A stretch of DNA of 64,000 nt. It comes from DASXKD01 sp963806145 (GTDB lineage Bacteria; Actinomycetota; Actinomycetes; Streptosporangiales; Streptosporangiaceae). The stretch is from positions 1 to 64,000 of the forward strand of contig CAWDXD010000034.1 of assembly GCA_963806145.1 (NCBI GenBank). Direction: 5' to 3'. Position 1 is the first letter of the stretch. Each line of letters begins with the position of its first letter. This document shows, piece after piece, positions 1-7,880 of the stretch. The notes under the pieces were generated by a model, which was not told the origin of the DNA, made no database searches, and saw nothing but the letters and a program-made list of their open reading frames with translations. Both the position numbers and the translations under genes were made by a program.

Positions 1-354
1 CGCCAGCATGATGATCTCTGCTTCGGGCATGTCCCGCAGTTCGAGTGGTGCGGGCACGTGCCGTGGCACCGCAACCCGTGAACCGGCCGGGATCTCGCTG
101 AGCGGACGCCAGCCGTCGTAGGTAAGGAACGGGTGATTGCCGGTGGCCTCGACCTGCCGCCCGGAAGCCAGGCGCACGCGGAACACTTCCTTGATCCCGG
201 TGGGGAAGACATGGGTCATGGGCCGGGCGACCAGCCGCAACCGCTCGTCCAGGGCCCAGACGGGGACGTCGCGCTCCGCGGACGCGAGCAGGCTCCCCAG
301 CGTGACCTGGGTGCCGGTGTCCGCGCGCAGCAACCGGGTCTCCGCCGTGAGACA
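1..354 (-). other. Intein 2 in DnaB (SDLRESG site), N-terminal part
   Basis: The extein sequence LLSDLRESG is followed by Cys and a Hint domain start (CLTAETRLLRADTG), instead of the expected Ser-Gly-x-x-Glu of DnaB. A block B with the conserved TGNH is visible about 85 residues in. Cys at position 1 and TxxH make it look like an ordinary class 1 intein, unlike intein 1. 118 residues are in the window; the endonuclease, if any, the C-terminal splice block and the rest of DnaB lie beyond base 1. Confidence 0.9.
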
Positions 355-2778
355 TCCCGATTCGCGCAGGTCTGAAAGCAGGGGGCGTTTGTCGTTGCGC
401 TGTTCGGGGCCACGGTTGAGCTGGGAGATGGCTACAACCGGCACGTCGAGTTCCTTGGCCAGGAGCTTCAGCGACCGCGACATGTCCGAAACCTCCTGCT
501 GCCTGTTCTCCACCCGCCTGGGCGAACTCATCAGCTGCAGGTAGTCGATGATCACCAAGCGCAGGTTGTGCCGCTGCTTGAGCCGACGGCACTTGGCCCG
601 GATCTCCATCAGCGACATGTTCGGCGAGTCGTCGATGAACAGCGGCGCGTCGACGACTTCGCTCATCCTGCGCGCCAGCCTGGTCCAGTCCTCCTCGCCC
701 ATCTGGCCGGTCCGCATCGCGTGCAGCGGCACCCGTGATTCGGCCGAGAGCAGCCGCATGGTGATCTCGTTGCGGCTCATTTCCAGGCTGAACATGACCG
801 TGGTCAGCCCGTGCTTCAGCGACGCCGCCCGGGCAAGGTCAAGCGCCAGCGTTGAGTTGTGGGTCGGGATCATGCTGCGCCCTGCCAGGTACAGCCTGTC
901 GGCACTGTCCACCTGGACACAGCGGACCGGCCGCGAGGGAACCCGCCTGACCTCGACGATGTAGCGCCACCGGGTGCGCTGGGGGCGGTGGTGCAGCCGT
1001 TCCTTGTGCAGTAGATGCTTGCGGCCCAGCCAGAACACTCTGTCGGGCGTCGTGAAGTTGACCATGTAGCAGGTCGAAGAAGCCTCACTCCGGCCCTTGA
1101 CGCGCTTGGTGCTCATCGAGCACCGGTAGCCCAGACTGGCGACAAGTTCCCGCACGCCCTCAGCTAGTTCCCGGTTCGTCACCGCTAGCTGAATGGACCC
1201 AGTGCTGGTCACGGTGCCGTCAGTGTCGAGGATGCCAGCTAGCAGCGCGCGTCGCTGGGCCTCGGAGCCACGGAGGTAGCTAAGCGGGATGTGCTTGTTC
1301 CCGAGTACCCCGAGCGTGCGCAGCACGGCCTGAACGGTGCCGTAGGACTTCCAGCACACCATGCAATAACCGGTGCCCGGAAGCTGGCCGACGGCCGGGC
1401 CGCCGCAGCGGACGCAGTGCACGGCGGGAGCCGGCGGCGAGCAGAACCTGGCTTTGCCCCCACACACCCGGCCGCATGTCCGGACCTGCTGATTCTTCGG
1501 CCGGAACGTGCTGCCGCAGACAACGCACACCCGGTCGGCGACGGGGGCGTCCTCACCAGGGAACGCCATCCGATAGATGTGCCGTCCCTGCTGGGGCACC
1601 GCGACGAGTCCTGACGCCTCCATGCTGACGACGATCTCTGGGTCGAATGTGGTAAACCGCGCACTGGCTGCGCTGCCGTCACCCAGCCAAACCCCAAGGG
1701 CAAATGGCGGAATGGGCAAATCGGCCTCGGGCAGTGCGAGGGGGCAGGACACGCTCACCGCGTGGTTGGGCCGGTGGTCAATGGTGGGGCAGCGCAGCGT
1801 CCTGGCTATCTGCTCGGTGGTCACGACCTCGGGCGGTACGGGATTGGCGAACTCCCTGGCATGCCCGCGCGCCTGCGCGTCATAACGCCGGGCCCGCCTG
1901 GTCCAGGTGAGCCACTGATGCTGGGCGTCCGCGACGATGACCTCTCCGTCGGAGAACTCGACCTCGTAGCAGGGCCGTTCGTGCATCACCTCGGTGGCCG
2001 CCACGACCGTCACCGGACGGCCGTCCGCCCCGAGCAACTGGTCCCCGACGGCGACCTCCCCCATGGTCGTCCACCCGGTCGGCGTGGGCAGCGGGGTGTC
2101 CAGGGCCAGCGCCTTGCCGATGGCAGGCCTGGCTGCGATAACGACCATCTGGCCGGCGTGCAGGCCGTTGGTGAGCGAGTCCAGGTCGCCGAACCCGGTC
2201 GGTACGCCGGTCATCACGCCGCCGCGCGAGCCGATCGCCTCGATCTCGTCCAGCGCTCCCGGCATGATGTCCGCCAGCGGCAGGTAGTCCTCGCTGACCC
2301 GGCGCTCGGTGACCCCGTAGATCTCGGCCTCGGCACGGTCCACCAGCTCGTCGGCGTCCCCGTCGCCGTACCCGAGCTGCACGATCCTGGTGCCCGCCTC
2401 CACCAGGCGGCGCAGGATCGCGCGCTCCCTGACGATCCTGGCGTAGTAGCCGGCGTTGGCCGCGGTCGGTACCGAGGCGAGCAGCGTGTGCAGGTAGGCA
2501 CCACCGCCGATGCGGGCCAGCTCGCCGCGCTTGGCCAGCAGGTCGCTGACGGTCACCGGGTCCGCGGGCTCGCCCCGGCCGTACAGCTCCAGGATCGCCT
2601 CGTGCACGAGCTGGTGGGCGGGCCGGTAGTGGTCGAGGGGCCTGATCACCTCCATCACGTCGGAGATGGCATCCTTGGACATCAGCATTCCGCCGAGAAC
2701 GCACTGCTCGGCGGCCAGATCGTGCGGCGGGGTCCGCTCGAATTCCCCACCGCGGGGGGTGAGCTCGGCAACGCTCAT
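1..2778 (-). CDS. dnaB: Replicative DNA helicase DnaB with two inteins (C-terminal part outside window)
   Basis: Unwinds DNA at the replication fork as a hexamer. The frame is open without a stop from the ATG at 2778 to base 1. The N-terminal extein (about 222 residues) has the DnaB N domain and the P-loop ARPAIGK, where intein 1 (2112-856) interrupts the Walker A motif just before the ST. The middle extein (855-355) carries the Walker B stretch IIDYLQLMS and the motif AISQLNRGPEQR, and ends LLSDLRESG, where intein 2 begins (354 to beyond the window). Both insertion points are established DnaB intein sites. The gene is the last member of the rpsF-ssb-rpsR-rplI-dnaB block but is separated from rplI by 615 bases, with DnaA-box-like sites upstream, so it probably has its own promoter. 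Only the part after the second intein start is unseen. Confidence 0.96.
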   Translation of the reverse strand, partial: MSVAELTPRGGEFERTPPHDLAAEQCVLGGMLMSKDAISDVMEVIRPLDHYRPAHQLVHEAILELYGRGEPADPVTVSDLLAKRGELARIGGGAYLHTLLASVPTAANAGYYARIVRERAILRRLVEAGTRIVQLGYGDGDADELVDRAEAEIYGVTERRVSEDYLPLADIMPGALDEIEAIGSRGGVMTGVPTGFGDLDSLTNGLHAGQMVVIAARPAIGKALALDTPLPTPTGWTTMGEVAVGDQLLGADGRPVTVVAATEVMHERPCYEVEFSDGEVIVADAQHQWLTWTRRARRYDAQARGHAREFANPVPPEVVTTEQIARTLRCPTIDHRPNHAVSVSCPLALPEADLPIPPFALGVWLGDGSAASARFTTFDPEIVVSMEASGLVAVPQQGRHIYRMAFPGEDAPVADRVCVVCGSTFRPKNQQVRTCGRVCGGKARFCSPPAPAVHCVRCGGPAVGQLPGTGYCMVCWKSYGTVQAVLRTLGVLGNKHIPLSYLRGSEAQRRALLAGILDTDGTVTSTGSIQLAVTNRELAEGVRELVASLGYRCSMSTKRVKGRSEASSTCYMVNFTTPDRVFWLGRKHLLHKERLHHRPQRTRWRYIVEVRRVPSRPVRCVQVDSADRLYLAGRSMIPTHNSTLALDLARAASLKHGLTTVMFSLEMSRNEITMRLLSAESRVPLHAMRTGQMGEEDWTRLARRMSEVVDAPLFIDDSPNMSLMEIRAKCRRLKQRHNLRLVIIDYLQLMSSPRRVENRQQEVSDMSRSLKLLAKELDVPVVAISQLNRGPEQRNDKRPLLSDLRESGCLTAETRLLRADTGTQVTLGSLLASAERDVPVWALDERLRLVARPMTHVFPTGIKEVFRVRLASGRQVEATGNHPFLTYDGWRPLSEIPAGSRVAVPRHVPAPLELRDMPEAEIIMLA
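856..2112 (-). other. Intein 1 in DnaB (Walker A site), class 3-like with LAGLIDADG endonuclease
   Basis: A 419-residue in-frame insertion between GK and ST of the DnaB P-loop. It starts with alanine (ALALDTPLP), not Cys/Ser/Thr. It shows a block B with His followed by Trp (QHQW, Trp codon at 1912-1914), a block F Cys (VRCVQVD, Cys codon at 919-921), and the C-terminal IPTHN followed by Ser. Trp in block B, Cys in block F and Thr before the terminal His-Asn are the WCT signature of class 3 inteins. Two endonuclease motifs are visible, a degenerate ALGVWLGDG and LLAGILDTDG, which is typical of LAGLIDADG homing enzymes. Between them lies a cysteine-rich insert (about 1350-1530) with several CxxC knuckles. 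Confidence 0.9.
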
Positions 2779-2908
2779 GACACCCACCTCCCCGTCTCGC
2801 GGACGCCTGGAAGAGCCCCCGCTGTCGTGCTCTGCTTCCGTTCTAGCGTCCGGTTCGGACAGTCTTCTGCGGGCCGCGGCCTGCGTCCAGTCGCGCTGTG
2901 CACAGGTC

Positions 2909-3089
2909 TGTGGACAGCCTGTGCAGACACGCCGCTCTGCCTGTGCGCGGGCTGGGGATACCACTGAGGACAAGCCCAAACGATCGGCCCACGACACCCT
3001 CGTCACCAGCGGTAATGCCGTCCACCGGGTGTGTGAGGAAAATACTTTGGGCCGTCAGGTCGTCCACACGCGGCGCATGGTTGTCCACA
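2909..3089. promoter_or_regulatory. dnaB upstream region with DnaA-box-like sites
   Basis: The stretch 2779-3160 has no convincing gene. It contains three nonamers close to the actinobacterial DnaA box TTGTCCACA: TTGTCCACA at 3081-3089 (exact), TCGTCCACA at 3060-3068, and TGTGGACAG at 2909-2917 on the other strand. They lie 130-310 bases upstream of the dnaB start. The matches are seen in the sequence; DnaA control of dnaB is an inference. Confidence 0.5.
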
Positions 3090-3160
3090 GATGAAATGTC
3101 ATGTGGGCAGCCCGGCCGGAAAGCATCACGATCATGACCCCGGCTGCCTAGGCTTCGATC

Positions 3161-3757
3161 ATGTGTTCGACTCTGGAGGCACGGCTCGCCAGGCTCCGGG
3201 CAGCCATCGACGAGGTAGCCCGCGCCGACCGGGGCGGGCACACCGACCCCGGGGAACTGGTCGAGCGACTGGCCGGCCTCTGGGGCATGATCGCGGAACT
3301 TGACCCGGCGCTGGCCGCGCGGCTGCATCACTACGGCCCGGAGGCCAGCTGGGACACGCCCTTATGCCGGCACCCGGGCCGTGGTAGCGGGAGTCAGCTC
3401 CCGACGATCTCGATCTCGATGGTGGCGGTCACCTCGGGGTGCAGGCGCACCCGGACCTGGTGTTCACCGACCGTCTTGATCGGGCTCGGCACCTCGATAC
3501 GGCGCCGGTCGAGGTCGGGCCCCCCGGCCGCACGCACGGCATCCGCGATGTCCGAGGGACTGACCGAGCCGAACAGCCGCCCGGTGTTGCCCGCCTTGGT
3601 GGCCAGCCGGACCCGGAGCTCGCCAAGCCGGCCCGCGGCCTGTTTGGCGTCGTCGACGCCGCGGATGTCCCGGGCCGAGCGCGCCCGCTTGATCAGATCA
3701 ACCTGCTTTTCCGCACCGCGGGTCCAGCGCATCGCGAGGCCGCGGGGGACCAGGTAG
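3161..3757 (+). CDS. Small hypothetical protein, helical N-terminus, 3' end uncertain
   Basis: Not recognised. The first 65-70 residues (MCSTLEARLARLRAAIDEVA...) look truly coding: strong third-position GC, an Ala/Leu/Arg-rich helical pattern and a TAGGCT -10 hexamer at 3149-3154 exactly six bases before the ATG, the leaderless arrangement seen at several other genes here. After about residue 72 the frame runs antisense through rplI to 3757 and its composition stops looking like a protein. A one-base change near 3360 would put it on the TAG at about 3384, which would avoid the overlap. The real product is therefore probably about 75 residues, with the listed end being the literal stop. Confidence 0.45.
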   Translation: MCSTLEARLARLRAAIDEVARADRGGHTDPGELVERLAGLWGMIAELDPALAARLHHYGPEASWDTPLCRHPGRGSGSQLPTISISMVAVTSGCRRTRTWCSPTVLIGLGTSIRRRSRSGPPAARTASAMSEGLTEPNSRPVLPALVASRTRSSPSRPAACLASSTPRMSRAERARLIRSTCFSAPRVQRIARPRGTR

Positions 3758-3855
3758 TTGCGGCCGTAACCGCCGGCCACCTCGACCACGTCGCCCGGGC
3801 CGCCCAGGCCGGTGACCTCCTGGGTAAGGATCAGCTTCATCTGCATGCGACTCAC
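3394..3855 (-). CDS. rplI: 50S ribosomal protein L9
   Basis: Large-subunit protein that binds 23S rRNA. It begins near MKLILTQEVTGLGGPGDVVEVAGGYGRNYL, the conserved L9 N-domain, followed by the long connecting helix and a C-domain ending VTATIEIEIVGS. At 153 residues it is close to the family norm. The GTG at 3855 is preferred because an AAGGAGA ribosome-binding site lies about eight bases upstream; internal ATGs four and six codons on are the alternative. It is cotranscribed with rpsF, ssb and rpsR, with only 16 bases to rpsR. Confidence 0.97.
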   Translation of the reverse strand: MSRMQMKLILTQEVTGLGGPGDVVEVAGGYGRNYLVPRGLAMRWTRGAEKQVDLIKRARSARDIRGVDDAKQAAGRLGELRVRLATKAGNTGRLFGSVSPSDIADAVRAAGGPDLDRRRIEVPSPIKTVGEHQVRVRLHPEVTATIEIEIVGS

Positions 3856-3871
3856 CGACGGCTCTCCTTCC

Positions 3872-4108
3872 CTACCGGGGCGTGCTCGTGTAGGGCAGCA
3901 TCGCCATCTCCCGCGCGTTCTTGATCGCCGTGGCGACGTCGCGCTGGTGCTGGGTGCAGTTGCCGGTCACCCGCCTGGCCCGGATCTTGCCGCGGTCGGA
4001 GATGAACTTCCGCAGCAGCGGCGTGTCCTTGTAGTCGACGTAGGCGATCTTCTCCTGGCAGAACAGGCAGACTTTCTTTCTTGGCTTACGGATGGGTGCT
4101 TTCGCCAT
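3872..4108 (-). CDS. rpsR: 30S ribosomal protein S18
   Basis: 78-residue small-subunit protein that pairs with S6 on the platform. The S18 core is clear (CLFCQEKIAYVDYKD, LLRKFISDRGKI, RRVTGN, AIKNAREMALLPY-like end). Cys residues in CLFC plus a later NCTQHQ could bind zinc, as in the zinc-containing S18 form found in actinobacteria that also keep a zinc-free paralogue. The zinc point is inferred. It lies between ssb and rplI in the usual operon. Confidence 0.96.
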   Translation of the reverse strand: MAKAPIRKPRKKVCLFCQEKIAYVDYKDTPLLRKFISDRGKIRARRVTGNCTQHQRDVATAIKNAREMAMLPYTSTPR

Positions 4109-4171
4109 CGTGGTGCTCCTGTATAGAAGCCCCGCCCCCGGGCGGGGATGGTGATTGGGTTCTGTTGCCGG

Positions 4172-4688
4172 TTAGAAAGGTGGCTCGTCGGGCGCGTCGC
4201 CGCCGAATCCGTCGGACGGATCCGCGGTCCACGGGTCCTCGGCCGGACGGGAGCCGCCGCCGCTGTACCCGCCGCCGCCGCACCCCCTGGCCGCCCTGGC
4301 CGGCGAAGTTGCCGCCGGAACGGTTGGACTTGACCACCTTGGCGGAGGCGTTGCGGAGCGACGGGCCGACCTCGTCGACCTCGATCTCGTAGACGGTGCG
4401 CTTCTCGCCCTCCCTGGTCTCATAAGACCTCTGGCGCAGCCGCCCGCTGACGATGACGCGCATTCCCCGCTGCAGGCTCTCGGCGACGTTCTCCGCCGCC
4501 TGCCGCCATACGTTGCAGCTCAGGAAGAGGCTGTCGCCGTCCTTCCACTCGCCGGTGGTGTTGTCGCGGAAGCGCGGCGTGGATGCCACCCGGAAGGTGG
4601 CGACCGCCTGGCCTGTGGGGGTGTAGCGCAGTTCGGGGTCGCCGACCAGGTTGCCGACGATCGTGATCTGGGTGTCACCTGCTGCCAT
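4172..4688 (-). CDS. ssb: Single-stranded DNA-binding protein, frameshift in Gly-rich linker
   Basis: Coats single-stranded DNA and recruits partners through its acidic C-terminal tip. The N-terminal OB fold (MAAGDTQITIVGNLVGDPEL to about residue 120) is intact. After GGNFAGQGGQG the frame changes. The glycine-rich linker and the proper end DGFGGDAPDEPPF, with stop at 4172-4174, are one base out of phase with the OB-fold frame. The span 517 bases is one more than a multiple of three. A C5 run at 4283-4287 (G5 on the coding strand) is the likely extra base. Read without correction, the protein would run to 4086 with a basic tail and no acidic tip. This could be a sequencing or assembly indel, a true mutation or, less likely, a programmed frameshift. 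Confidence 0.88.
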
Positions 4689-4742
4689 CGGAGACTCCGG
4701 TCCTCAGGGATTGTTCAGTAGCGACGCTACCGGGAGGGTCTG

Positions 4743-5033
4743 TCAGTGCTGCTCCACGCGCATGACCTTCGTGCGCAGAACCGCTTCGTTCAGGCTGAGC
4801 TGACGGTCGAGTTCGGCGACGGAGTCCGGCATGGCCATCATGTCGATGACCGCGTAGATGCCCTCGGACCGCTTGTCGATCTCGTAGGCGAGGCGCCTGC
4901 GGCCCCACACGTCTACCTTGTCCACGCTCCCGCCGCCGGTCTTGACCACGGTCAGGAACTGCTCAAGGGACGGCTGGACGGTGGCTTCCTCGAGACCTGG
5001 GTCGAGGATGATCATCATTTCGTAATGACGCAT
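4743..5033 (-). CDS. rpsF: 30S ribosomal protein S6
   Basis: 96-residue protein of the small-subunit platform and partner of S18. Starts MRHYEMMIILDPGLEE, matches the S6 ferredoxin-like fold (VWGRRRLAYEI, GIYAVIDM) and ends TKVMRVEQH. The ATG at 5033 is chosen because the upstream extension to 5111 has no family match and an AGAGGGGG stretch lies before 5033. First gene of the rpsF-ssb-rpsR-rplI operon, with 54 bases to ssb. Confidence 0.96.
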   Translation of the reverse strand: MRHYEMMIILDPGLEEATVQPSLEQFLTVVKTGGGSVDKVDVWGRRRLAYEIDKRSEGIYAVIDMMAMPDSVAELDRQLSLNEAVLRTKVMRVEQH

Positions 5034-5301
5034 AAACGGAACTGCCCCCTCTGGACTGACGGCCACGGTCTCTCCGCGGCAGGAGGAACTGCATCGGCAA
5101 AGGCCAGGCATGTGCTGGCGGAATGCAGGGGCTCAGCCTACCAGCCCCGGAGCAGTTCTCCGGGCGCCTCATTCCATTGCCACCGGCCGCAGCTGACGCG
5201 GGACCGCGCTGCTCCGTTCGCCGCGAGTGAAGGGTTCTCTGCGGTGCCGCACGGGAACAATCCTCCTCGACCAGCCGGGTATCTCCAGAAGGGTGGCCGA
5301 T

Positions 5302-5607
5302 ATGCCGGAAGTCGCCAGCGCCCGCCCCCGTTCCCACCTCACGCTGAACAGCGACGGCCAGCGGCATCCGCTGGAGAACAGCCTCGCCGTGTTCACCCTG
5401 ATCACCGGGTTGATCGTGTTCGCGGTCGGGTGGGTGGTCAGCCTGCACGTGCTCGCCTCGTTGCTCGGCATCGTGAGCATGCTCGTCGGCCTCTACGCGC
5501 AGATGATCTCCGCGACACGAGAAGAACGGGTGATCATCGTCACCGGGCTGGTGGCCGCGTTCGTCGGCACCGCCCTCGGCTTCGCGCACGGCGGCTTCTG
5601 GTCCTGA
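5302..5607 (+). CDS. Small membrane protein, two to three transmembrane segments
   Basis: 101 residues, not recognised as a named family. A polar N-terminus (MPEVASARPRSHLTLNSDGQ) is followed by hydrophobic segments near residues 30-52 (SLAVFTLITGLIVFAVGWVV), 55-72 and 80-98, so it is an inner-membrane protein of unknown role. It is divergent from rpsF and just upstream of the nuclease IV gene on the same strand. The ATG at 5302 is preferred over an upstream ATG at 5227, because the extra residues have no hydrophobic or conserved pattern. Confidence 0.7.
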   Translation: MPEVASARPRSHLTLNSDGQRHPLENSLAVFTLITGLIVFAVGWVVSLHVLASLLGIVSMLVGLYAQMISATREERVIIVTGLVAAFVGTALGFAHGGFWS

Positions 5608-5655
5608 GCCCACTTGGGCGGGCCCACTGGCCGGCCCCTGCTCTACGCTCGGGGC

Positions 5656-6453
5656 ATGGTTCGTATCGGTGCCCACGACCGCGAAGGTGATCCGCTGACG
5701 GTGGCGAGCGCCACCGGTTCCGAGGTCATCCAGTTCTTTCTCGGCGACCCCCAGGGCTGGGGCGCGCCCACGTTCCCCGGTGGCGACTCAGGCAAGCTCC
5801 GCGCCGCGCTGCACGAGGCGGGCCTGGAGGTCTTCATCCACGCGCCGTACGGGATCAACGTGGCCAGCGCGAACAACCGGATCCGGATCCCCAGCCGCAA
5901 GCTGCTCGGCCAGCAGCTCGCCGCCGCGGCCGCGGTCGGCGCGAAGGGCCTGATCGTGCACGGCGGCCACGTCACCGGCGGCATCGACGAAAGCGAGGGA
6001 TACGCGAACTGGCGCAAGGCGGTCGAGCGGATAGAACGGCCGGTACCCCTGCTGATCGAGAACACCGCGGGCGGCGACCATGCGATGGCCCGGGGCCTGC
6101 CCGCACTGCAGCGCCTCTGGGACGCCATCGGGGATCTGTCGCAGGACGACGGGACCGGCGCGGGCCAGATCGGTTTCTGCCTCGACACCTGCCACGCCTA
6201 CGCCAGTGGCGAGGACCTGGCCGGCATCGTGGACCGGGTCAAGGCCATCACCGGCCGGATCGACCTGGTGCACTGCAACAACTCGCGGGACGAGTTCGGC
6301 TCCTTCCGCGACCGGCACGCGGCCATCGAGTCCGGCACGATCGAGCCGGGACTCCTGCTGGATGTCGTCCGCGCGGCCGGTGCCCCGGCGGTCTCCGAGA
6401 CCCCCGACCCGGCCGCCGACGTCGCCTGGCTGCGGGAGCGCCTCACGGGCTGA
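5656..6453 (+). CDS. nfo: Deoxyribonuclease IV (AP endonuclease family 2)
   Basis: 265-residue TIM-barrel metalloenzyme that cuts DNA 5' of abasic sites in base-excision repair. Family motifs seen: HAPYGINVAS, LIVHGGHVTGG, LLIENTAGG, GFCLDTCHAYASG and HCNNSRDEFGSFRDRH, which hold the zinc-binding His, Glu and Asp residues. The ATG at 5656 sits six bases after TACGCT (5644-5649), the spacing of a leaderless actinobacterial promoter; no Shine-Dalgarno sequence is present. It ends convergently with the GT87 gene, overlapping it by 11 bases. Confidence 0.93.
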   Translation: MVRIGAHDREGDPLTVASATGSEVIQFFLGDPQGWGAPTFPGGDSGKLRAALHEAGLEVFIHAPYGINVASANNRIRIPSRKLLGQQLAAAAAVGAKGLIVHGGHVTGGIDESEGYANWRKAVERIERPVPLLIENTAGGDHAMARGLPALQRLWDAIGDLSQDDGTGAGQIGFCLDTCHAYASGEDLAGIVDRVKAITGRIDLVHCNNSRDEFGSFRDRHAAIESGTIEPGLLLDVVRAAGAPAVSETPDPAADVAWLRERLTG

Positions 6454-7753
6454 CGGGCTCGGCCCCCTGCTGGCGCAGCACGAACCTGTCGTCGGCGCCG
6501 TCCAGCACGCCGCCGGCCGGGTCGTCGTCGCCGGCCACGCGCACCAGGTCATAGCCGGGTTCCAGGATGTCCCGTACCACGAGCACCATGAGGATCAGGA
6601 CGGCGACGAACCTGGACAGCAGCGTGGCGAAGTAGACCCCGGGGCTGATGCCGCCCTCGGCCACCGGCACCTGGCCGGTTCCGGTGGCGATGGTGATCAG
6701 GTAGGCCCAGATGGCGAAGAAGTAGGTGACCTCGGCCACCTGCCACACCACGTACGCCCACAGCCGCGGCCGCGCCAGCACCACGAGCGGGACCAGCCAG
6801 ATCACGTACTGCGGTGACCACACCTTGTTGCTCAGCAGGAACACGGCCAGCACGAGGAAGAACACCTGGGGCACCCGGGGACGGCGCGGGGCGGTGAGGA
6901 TCAGGGCACCGATGAGCACGCAGCCCGCCGCGAAGACCGCCGCCGAGAACAGGTTGAGCGACCCCCCGGTCAGCGAGCCGGCGAACGGCCAGTGCTCGGT
7001 CTCGAAGAAGTACCACACCGAGCCCCAGTCCGCGGGACGGTTCCTGCTCAGCGCGTAGAACCGGCCCCAGCCCGCCGGTGCGGCGAAGGCGACCGGCAGG
7101 TTGACCACCAGCCACGCGACAGCGGCGGACACCGTGGTGGTCCAGAAGGCGCGCATGCGCCCGGCCCGCAGGCACAGCAGCAGCAACGGGCCGAAGAACA
7201 GCAGCGGGTAGAACTTGGTGGCCACCGCCAGGCCGAGCAGCACCCCGGCCAGGACCGTACGGCGGGCGGCCCACGCGGCCATGCCGAGCGCGACCAGGGC
7301 CATCGCGATCAGGTCCCAGTTGATGAACGAGGCCAGGATGAGCCCGGGAGCGAGGGCGACCCCCAGCGCGGTCCACCGGCGGGACCGTCCCGCCAGGTAT
7401 GCGGTGGCCAGCGTGCCCGCGACCGCGCACAGCGCCAGCATCAGCACGGTGACGTCGAAGAACTCCCGCCCCCTGACGAACGGATCCGAGATGGGCCGGA
7501 CCACCCACGCGACCGCCTGCATCACCGCCCCGATGAGCACCGGGTACTCGACCGGGTGACCGGTGTAGGGGACCTTGCCCGCCGAAAGCCGCTCGTTGAA
7601 GTACAGCGGGTAGATGTCGGTGTAGCAGTGGGCCTGGAACTGCTTGAGGTAGACGTTCCAGTCACCGCTGCGGCACGCGGCCTTGTTGAGGAACCCGAGC
7701 GCGCTGCCGGCCAGGCTGGCCAGGACCAGTGCCGTGGTGGAGCCCGCCAGCAT
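6443..7753 (-). CDS. GT87-family polyprenyl-phosphate-sugar glycosyltransferase, membrane protein
   Basis: 436-residue polytopic membrane protein resembling GT87 (DUF2029) mannosyl/arabinosyl transferases that use polyprenyl-phosphate sugars on the outer face of the membrane. Signs are about ten hydrophobic helices, an early lumenal stretch YTDIYPLYFNERL with TGHPVEYPV, FINWDLIAMALVALG, AVATKFYPLLFFGPLL and NKVWSPQYVIWLVPL. The start is uncertain. The frame is open upstream with plausible residues (LNTTADRRLPG) but no good start codon. A GGAG lies seven bases before a CTG at that point, and a differently phased ATG at 7850 opens a short natural-looking N-terminus, so a small frameshift or a rare start is possible. 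Confidence 0.85.
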   Translation of the reverse strand: MLAGSTTALVLASLAGSALGFLNKAACRSGDWNVYLKQFQAHCYTDIYPLYFNERLSAGKVPYTGHPVEYPVLIGAVMQAVAWVVRPISDPFVRGREFFDVTVLMLALCAVAGTLATAYLAGRSRRWTALGVALAPGLILASFINWDLIAMALVALGMAAWAARRTVLAGVLLGLAVATKFYPLLFFGPLLLLCLRAGRMRAFWTTTVSAAVAWLVVNLPVAFAAPAGWGRFYALSRNRPADWGSVWYFFETEHWPFAGSLTGGSLNLFSAAVFAAGCVLIGALILTAPRRPRVPQVFFLVLAVFLLSNKVWSPQYVIWLVPLVVLARPRLWAYVVWQVAEVTYFFAIWAYLITIATGTGQVPVAEGGISPGVYFATLLSRFVAVLILMVLVVRDILEPGYDLVRVAGDDDPAGGVLDGADDRFVLRQQGAEPVSP

Positions 7754-7880
7754 CGCCGCGCGGTGCTGCCATGGCTGCGCGCCCCGGCGGACGCGCGCCA
7801 GCGGCCGCGGGCGGCCCGGTAGCCGTCTGTCCGCTGTCGTGTTCAGCCATCGGCTCCTGCCCCCGGACCGGCGAGCCTGG

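Noticed and set aside
1239..1703. Apparent separate genes (both strands) within the first intein
   Set aside because: They are other-phase readings of the intein, whose frame is continuous with DnaB from 2778 to the window edge.
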